DNA from: JBOFBH01 sp051657715
Lineage (GTDB): Bacteria; Actinomycetota; Actinomycetes; Actinomycetales; Angustibacteraceae
Direction of reading: 5' to 3'
DNA length: 64,000 nt
Assembly: GCA_051657715.1 (NCBI GenBank)
Contig: JBOFLF010000064.1
Coordinates: 186,001 to 250,000 of the forward strand
A program made the translations under genes and the position numbers. The first letter of the stretch is position 1. The number at the start of each line of letters is the position of its first letter. Shown here one piece after another: positions 59,424 to 64,000 of the stretch. Under the pieces are notes generated by a model. The model searched no databases, was not told where the DNA came from, and worked only from the letters and a program-made list of their open reading frames with translations.

Positions 59424-59861
59424 TCAGAGGTTGAACCCGAGGGCTCGCAGCTGTTCCCGCCCGTCGTCGGTGATCTTGTCCGGACCCCACGGCGGCATCC
59501 ATACCCAGTTGATCCGAAACCCGTTGGTCAGACCGGACAATGCCTGACCGGTCTGGTCCTCGATGACGTCGGTCAACGGGCAGGCCGCGCTGGTCAGCGT
59601 CATGTCGACGACGGCATGCCCGGTCGGGTCGACGGTCACCCCGTACACCAGACCGAGGTCGACCACGTTGATGCCCAGCTCCGGGTCGACGACGTCGTGC
59701 ATCGCCTCCTCGACGTCCGCCGCTGTCGGCGGGGTGACGCGGGACGAGCCGCTAGGCGCGGCGTCCGTCGAGGAAGCTGGCACGGAACCCGAGGGGACGT
59801 CCGGTGGGGTGCCTGTGCCTGGTGAGGTCGCTCCGGCCGTCGTCGTGCCGATTTCTGTCAT
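59424..59861 (-). CDS. sufT: SufT-like DUF59 iron-sulfur assembly factor
   Basis: A 145-residue protein with a DUF59/MIP18 domain: EEAMHDVVDPELGINVVDLGLVYGVTVD, VVDMTLTSAACPLTDVIEDQ (Cys in the metal-binding loop) and VWMPPWGPDKITDDGREQLRALGFNL. SufT-type proteins help mature or deliver Fe-S clusters. The first ~45 residues are a Pro/Ser/Thr-rich extension. It follows sufU by 100 nt in the suf operon. Confidence 0.92.
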   Translation of the reverse strand: MTEIGTTTAGATSPGTGTPPDVPSGSVPASSTDAAPSGSSRVTPPTAADVEEAMHDVVDPELGINVVDLGLVYGVTVDPTGHAVVDMTLTSAACPLTDVIEDQTGQALSGLTNGFRINWVWMPPWGPDKITDDGREQLRALGFNL

Positions 59862-59961
59862 CGCGCTGCCTCCGTGTCCATCGAGGTGAGCTTGCGGGTG
59901 TCCGTGCTGGTTGCGTCGTCAGGTACCCGATCGTCAGGTACCCCGGTCGTGGGGGTACTGG

Positions 59962-60480
59962 TCATGGGGGTGCCTGTTCCTCGGGCAGCCGGTCACCAGG
60001 TGGCTGGTTGTCAGGTGACACGTGGGGTGTGCGGGCGTCCAAGGACACCGTCGCCTGAGCTAGCGCCTCGCGCAACGCCATCCACCCCAGCAGCGCACAC
60101 GTGACCCGGGCGGGGTACCGAGCCACCCCGGCGAGCGCCACGCCGTCACCGAGGACAGCTTCGTCGCCGACGACTTCACCGCGCCCGGTCACCATGGCGT
60201 GCATCGCGTCCGCGACGGCGTGCACCTGAGAAAGTGGCTGACCAGCGACCAGGTCGTGGAGGACGGACGTCGACGCCTGGCTGATCGCGCACCCCTGGAT
60301 GTCGTAGGACACGTCGCGCACTACCGTGCTCGACCCGCTGCCCTGGACGGCGATCCGCAGCGTCACCTCGTCCCCGCAAGTGGGGTTCACCTGGTGTGAC
60401 TGGCCGGCGAACGGCTCACGGAGCCCGGCGCCGTGCGGCTGCTTGGCGTGCTCCAGGATGAGCTCGGCGTACAGGTCCAT
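59962..60480 (-). CDS. sufU: SufU zinc-dependent sulfurtransferase
   Basis: SufU receives sulfur from SufS. The three metal-ligand cysteines are in NPTCGDEVTLRI, IQGCAISQAST and RVTCALLGWMAL, with the start MDLYAELILEHAKQP. The protein is 172 residues, with a ~25-residue Pro-rich tail not needed for the fold. It overlaps the sufS stop by one base (TGATG). Confidence 0.94.
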   Translation of the reverse strand: MDLYAELILEHAKQPHGAGLREPFAGQSHQVNPTCGDEVTLRIAVQGSGSSTVVRDVSYDIQGCAISQASTSVLHDLVAGQPLSQVHAVADAMHAMVTGRGEVVGDEAVLGDGVALAGVARYPARVTCALLGWMALREALAQATVSLDARTPHVSPDNQPPGDRLPEEQAPP

Positions 60481-61901
60481 CAGCCGAACACCTCGCGGAC
60501 CCGGTCCAGCCCGGCCAGCACGGCATCGACCTCGTCACGCTGGTTGTACACCGCGAACGACACCCGGGTGGTCGCTGGCACACCGAACCGGCGGTGCAGC
60601 GGCCAGGCGCAGTGGTGTCCGACCCGCACGGCGATCCCCTGGTCGTCGAGCACCTGGCCGACGTCGTGAGCGTGCACCGGCCCGTCGGCCAGCTCGACCA
60701 CGAACGACACCGCGCCGCCACGGTCCGCCAGGTCCGTCGGACCGACCACCCGGATCCACGGGCGCTCGGCCAGGCCGTCTAGCAGGGCCGCGGTGAGAGC
60801 ACGCTCGTGCGCGGCCACCCGGTCCATGCCGATCCGGTCCAGATACTCGACTGCGCAGTGCAGCCCCACGGCTTGCGCGGCCATCGGCACGCCGGCCTCG
60901 AACCGCTGTGGCGGCGCGGCGTACGTCGACCCCTCCATCCGCACCGTCTCGATCATCGAGCCGCCGGTGAGGAACGGCGGCATCGCGTCGAGCAGCTCGG
61001 ACCGCGCCCATAGCGCGCCGACCCCGGAAGGTCCGAGCATTTTGTGGCCGGAGAACGCAGCGAAGTCCACACCGAGCGCCGGCAGGTCCGTCGGCGTGTG
61101 CGGGATCGACTGGCAGGCGTCCAGCAGCACGAGAGCTTCGACCTCCCGAGCTCGCTGAACCAGCGGCGCCAGTGGCGGCATGACGCCGGTCACGTTCGAC
61201 GCCTGGGTGACGGCGAGCAGCCGGGTGCGTTCGGTGATCACCGTGTGCAGGTCATCCAGGGCGAGCCGTCCGTCGTCGGTCACCGACAGCCAACGCAAGG
61301 TGGCCCCGGTCCGTCGGCACAGCTCCTGCCAAGGGACCAGGTTCGCGTGGTGCTCCATCTCGGTGACCACGACGTCGTCGCCCGGACTCACGGCGAACCG
61401 GCTGGCATCACCGGCGGACACGCTCCTACCCGACCCGCCCCCAGGCGCGGTCGTGGCGTTGCTCATCGCGTAGGCCACCAGGTTGATCGCCTCGGTGGCG
61501 TTCTTGGTGAACACCAGTTCGGGCGCCGGTGCCCCGACGAAGCGGGCGACACCGGCCCGGGCGTCCTCGTACGCGGCGGTGGCCTCCTCGGCGAGCTGGT
61601 GGGCGCCGCGGTGCACGGCGGCCCGGTGCCGCGCGGTGAACTCCCGCTCGGCGTCCAGCACCGGGAGCGGCTGCTGCGATGTCGCGCCGGAGTCCAGGTA
61701 GACCAGCCGACGCCCCTCGCGGACCGTCCGGCGCAGCACCGGGAAGTCCGCACGGATCGCCGCCACCTCGTCGTCGCTCAGCGGCTGGGCCGTCCCGGGC
61801 AGCGACGCCCAGCCAGCGGGCCCGGCCGATGCGCTGGCGACCGAGCCCTCAACCGGCGAGGATGCCGTCGGGAGGGCCGATGAGAGCGACGGCGGGGACA
61901 T
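60480..61901 (-). CDS. sufS: Cysteine desulfurase SufS
   Basis: SufS is the PLP enzyme that takes sulfur from cysteine for Fe-S cluster building. At 473 residues it is longer than the usual ~410 because of an N-terminal extension of about 50 residues. The PLP lysine is in FAAFSGHKMLGPSGVGALWAR, the catalytic cysteine loop in VRVGHHCAWPLHRRFGVPATTRVSF, and FTKNATEAINLVAYA is conserved. A glycine/serine insert near residue 155 (APGGGSGRSVSAG) is unusual. It overlaps sufC by one base and sufU likewise, so they are coupled. Confidence 0.94.
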   Translation of the reverse strand: MSPPSLSSALPTASSPVEGSVASASAGPAGWASLPGTAQPLSDDEVAAIRADFPVLRRTVREGRRLVYLDSGATSQQPLPVLDAEREFTARHRAAVHRGAHQLAEEATAAYEDARAGVARFVGAPAPELVFTKNATEAINLVAYAMSNATTAPGGGSGRSVSAGDASRFAVSPGDDVVVTEMEHHANLVPWQELCRRTGATLRWLSVTDDGRLALDDLHTVITERTRLLAVTQASNVTGVMPPLAPLVQRAREVEALVLLDACQSIPHTPTDLPALGVDFAAFSGHKMLGPSGVGALWARSELLDAMPPFLTGGSMIETVRMEGSTYAAPPQRFEAGVPMAAQAVGLHCAVEYLDRIGMDRVAAHERALTAALLDGLAERPWIRVVGPTDLADRGGAVSFVVELADGPVHAHDVGQVLDDQGIAVRVGHHCAWPLHRRFGVPATTRVSFAVYNQRDEVDAVLAGLDRVREVFG

Positions 61902-62668
61902 CAGGCTCTCGCCGGCAGGAACCGGTCGTAGCCCTCGTTCTCCAGCCGCTCGGCCAGCTCCGGGCCACCCTGCTCGGCGATCCGGCCGTCGACGAAGACG
62001 TGGACGAAGTCGGGACGGATGTACCGCAGGATCCGGGTGTAGTGGGTGATGAGCAGCACCCCGACCTCGCCGTTGGCGCGCACGGCGTCAACCCCCTCGC
62101 TCACCACCTTGAGCGCGTCGACGTCCAGCCCGGAGTCGGTCTCGTCCAGGACGGCGATCCGCGGCCGCAACAGCTGCATCTGCAGGATCTCGTGGCGCTT
62201 CTTCTCACCGCCGCTGAACCCCTCGTTGACGTTGCGTTCGGCGAAGGCTGGGTCCATTCGCAGCCCGGTCATCGCGGTCCGGATGTCCTTGACCCAGGTC
62301 CGCAGGCTCGGGGCCTGACCGTCGATCGCGGTCTTCGCGGTGCGCAGGAAGTTGGACACGGTGACCCCTGGCACCTCGACTGGGTACTGCATCGCCAGGA
62401 ACAAGCCGGCCCGGGCACGCTCGTCCACGCTCATCGCGAGGACGTCTTCGCCGTCTAGGGTGATCGTGCCGGCGGTGACGGTGTACTTGGGGTGGCCGGC
62501 GATCGAGTAGGCCAGGGTGGACTTGCCGGATCCGTTGGGTCCCATGATCGCGTGGGTCTGCCCAGACCGCACGGTCAGGTCGACGCCGCGCAGGATCTCC
62601 TTGGCGCCCTGGTCGGCGTCACCCGCGGCGACGCTCACGTGCAGGTCGCGGATCTCCAGGATGCTCAT
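61901..62668 (-). CDS. sufC: Fe-S assembly ATPase SufC
   Basis: SufC is the ABC-type ATPase of the SufBCD scaffold. In 255 residues: MGPNGSGKSTLAYSIAG (Walker A), FLAMQYPVEVPGVTVSNFLR, NEGFSGGEKKRHEILQM (signature), AVLDETDSGLDVDALKVV (Walker B) and LLITHYTRILRYIRPDFVHVF. It lies between the Rieske ferredoxin gene and sufS. Confidence 0.96.
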   Translation of the reverse strand: MSILEIRDLHVSVAAGDADQGAKEILRGVDLTVRSGQTHAIMGPNGSGKSTLAYSIAGHPKYTVTAGTITLDGEDVLAMSVDERARAGLFLAMQYPVEVPGVTVSNFLRTAKTAIDGQAPSLRTWVKDIRTAMTGLRMDPAFAERNVNEGFSGGEKKRHEILQMQLLRPRIAVLDETDSGLDVDALKVVSEGVDAVRANGEVGVLLITHYTRILRYIRPDFVHVFVDGRIAEQGGPELAERLENEGYDRFLPARA

Positions 62669-62735
62669 CGATGCTCCTCAGTGCTGGTAGCCGTGGTGCT
62701 GGACGTCGTACGTCTTGGTGGCCGCGCCGCGGTGG

Positions 62736-62796
62736 CTGTGTCATGGCCGTCGTGTCATTGCCGCTGTGGTCATGGCGTTGTGGTCATTGCCGTTGG
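62736..62796. repeat. 14-15-nt imperfect tandem repeat before sufC
   Basis: Four imperfect copies of a GTG(T/G)TCAT(G/T)GC-type unit lie between the Rieske gene and sufC. It covers the Rieske stop. Confidence 0.65.
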
Positions 62797-63122
62797 GGTG
62801 GCCGGCTCGAGGCGTTCAGGTCGACGAGGACGAGTCCGTCGGCGACGGTGACCGGATACACCGCGATCGGTTGGGTCGCGGGCAGACCGGTGGGCTCACC
62901 GGTGCGCAGGTCGAACCGCGAGCCGTGCAACCAGCATTCGATGGTGCAGCCGTCGACCTCGCCCTCGGACAGCGACACCTCGGCGTGTGAACAGGTGTCG
63001 TCGACCGCATGCAGGCTGCCGTCCTCGGCCCGGACGACCGCCACCGGGTGACCATCGATGTCTACCACGACCGCGCCGACCTGTGGCACCTCGTCCAGTC
63101 GGATGGCGGGTCGACCGCTCAC
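62784..63122 (-). CDS. Rieske-type [2Fe-2S] ferredoxin
   Basis: A 112-residue Rieske protein: DDTCSHAEVSLSEGEVDG and ECWLHGSRFDLRTGEP give the CxH...CxxH cluster ligands. It sits between sufD and sufC, a place where actinobacteria often carry such a bphA3-like ferredoxin. It may carry electrons for cluster building or be a neighbour of other enzymes. It overlaps sufD by 4 nt. Confidence 0.94.
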   Translation of the reverse strand: MSGRPAIRLDEVPQVGAVVVDIDGHPVAVVRAEDGSLHAVDDTCSHAEVSLSEGEVDGCTIECWLHGSRFDLRTGEPTGLPATQPIAVYPVTVADGLVLVDLNASSRPPQRQ

Positions 63123-64000
63123 GATCGTTCTCCTTGCCCATGAGCGGTCGCCGCTGGCTGCCCGGGAGCGGAAGCCTGACCGGCATCCGTCGCCCTGCCG
63201 GCTGTGTCGGCCATCGCCTTGTCAAGCTTCGCCTCGATCGCTGCCATCAACCGGTCCTGGACGTCTGGGACGCCGATCTGCCGGACGACGTCGGCGAAGA
63301 AGCCGCGCACCACCAGCCGCCGTGCCTCTGCCTCCGGGATGCCGCGGGAACGCAAGTAGAACAGCTGCTCGTCGTCGAACCGGCCGGTGGCACTGGCGTG
63401 CCCAGCGCCCCGGATCTCCCCGGTCTCGATCTCCAGGTTCGGCACCGAGTCGGCGCGGGCGCCGTCGGTGAGCACCAGGTTGCGGTTCAGCTCGTAGGTG
63501 TCGGTGCCCTCCGCCGCGGCCCGGATCAGCACGTCGCCCACCCAGACCGTGCGCGCGGTGTCCCCGTGCAGCGCCCCCTTGTAGGTGACCTGGCTGCGGC
63601 AGTGCGGGGCGTCGTGGTCGACGAACGAACGGTGCTCCAGGTGCTGCCCGGCGTCCGCGAAGTACACCCCGAGCAGCGTCGCGTCGCCACCGGGGCCGGC
63701 GTAGCTCACGTTCGCGTTGAGCCGGACCACTGACCCGCCGAGCGTGATCGCGACGTGCTGGTACCGGGCGTCCCGGCCGACGACGGCGTCGTGCTGGGCC
63801 AGGTGCACCGCGCCGTCGTCCCATTGCTGCACCGAGACCACGGTGAGGTCCGCACCCTCCTCGGCGACCACCGACAGCACCTGCCCGTACCGGGCGCTGC
63901 CGGTGTGCTCGACGATCACCGTCGCTCGGGAGAACCGGCCGGCGGTCACCACGAGGTGTCCCCAGGCCGGGTCGTCGGCAGCGCCGGTGAACGACACTCG
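63119..64000 (-). CDS. sufD: Fe-S assembly protein SufD, partial
   Basis: The C-terminal ~293 residues of SufD, open at the right edge, so the N-terminus is outside the window. Beta-helix text and family blocks are ARYQHVAITLGGSVVRLNANVSYAG, QHLEHRSFVDHDAPHCRSQVTYKGAL, LNRNLVLTDGARADSVPNLEIETGEIRGAGHASATGRFDDEQLFYLRSRGIPEAEARRLVVRGFF. SufD is the partner of SufB in the scaffold. The last ~40 residues are an Ala/Gly-rich tail. It overlaps the Rieske gene. Confidence 0.94.
   Translation of the reverse strand, partial: RVSFTGAADDPAWGHLVVTAGRFSRATVIVEHTGSARYGQVLSVVAEEGADLTVVSVQQWDDGAVHLAQHDAVVGRDARYQHVAITLGGSVVRLNANVSYAGPGGDATLLGVYFADAGQHLEHRSFVDHDAPHCRSQVTYKGALHGDTARTVWVGDVLIRAAAEGTDTYELNRNLVLTDGARADSVPNLEIETGEIRGAGHASATGRFDDEQLFYLRSRGIPEAEARRLVVRGFFADVVRQIGVPDVQDRLMAAIEAKLDKAMADTAGRATDAGQASAPGQPAATAHGQGERS

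Overview
The window is about 64 kb of high-GC DNA with dense genes and many 4-nt stop/start overlaps. It comes from an actinobacterial chromosome (Actinomycetota). The Pup-proteasome genes (pafA, pafB, pafC), the RNA polymerase-binding protein RbpA, the HelY helicase, a polyprenol-phosphate mannosyltransferase, a four-gene conservon and a SufU-type SUF operon all point there. I cannot assign a genus. No tRNA, rRNA, CRISPR array, transposase or prophage gene was found, so this reads as ordinary chromosome with a few accessory insertions.

Layout. 0-13 kb is the proteasome/Tat block: pafA (partial), an FKBP lipoprotein, a DUF3866 protein on the other strand, pafB-pafC, a small zinc-ribbon protein, tatA-tatC, a lipid kinase, helY (broken by a frame change near 10.62-10.66 kb), a 5'-3' exonuclease. 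12.8-20.2 kb looks like a lysine-catabolism island: an acyl-CoA dehydrogenase, an Lrp-type regulator, kamA, and divergent from it a tightly coupled kdd-kamD-kamE-kal operon. 20.6-30.1 kb carries lnt, ppm1, fxsA, rbpA and an MFS transporter, with a conservon (sensor kinase, roadblock, DUF742, GTPase) sitting on the opposite strand between lnt and ppm1. 30.2-35.7 kb holds housekeeping genes: glycerophosphodiesterase, M15 peptidase, two CrcB subunits, pirin, PHP protein.

35.8-42 kb is accessory: an AraC-glyoxalase-UvrA-like operon, a VapBC-type toxin-antitoxin pair and a DrrAB-like ABC exporter. 42-50 kb has moaA, surf1, an SDR lacking the usual catalytic residues, an ABC exporter, a small HTH protein, an ABC-F ATPase and a zinc metallopeptidase. 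50.2-54.3 kb holds an ECF sigma factor, a small beta-rich protein of unknown function and a 931-residue TPR-CHAT protease in one coupled operon, facing a 48-residue low-complexity ORF. This is the best candidate here for an undescribed system. 54.5-64 kb contains a PhzF-like isomerase, an ABC permease/ATPase pair, a LolA-like protein, an acVLRF1-type peptidyl-tRNA hydrolase and the SUF iron-sulfur operon (sufT, sufU, sufS, sufC, Rieske ferredoxin, sufD partial).

Two general traits recur. Several genes have a -10-like hexamer 6-7 nt before the start codon, which predicts leaderless mRNAs. Short tandem repeats (9-25 nt units) occur in protein linkers and tails and between genes.
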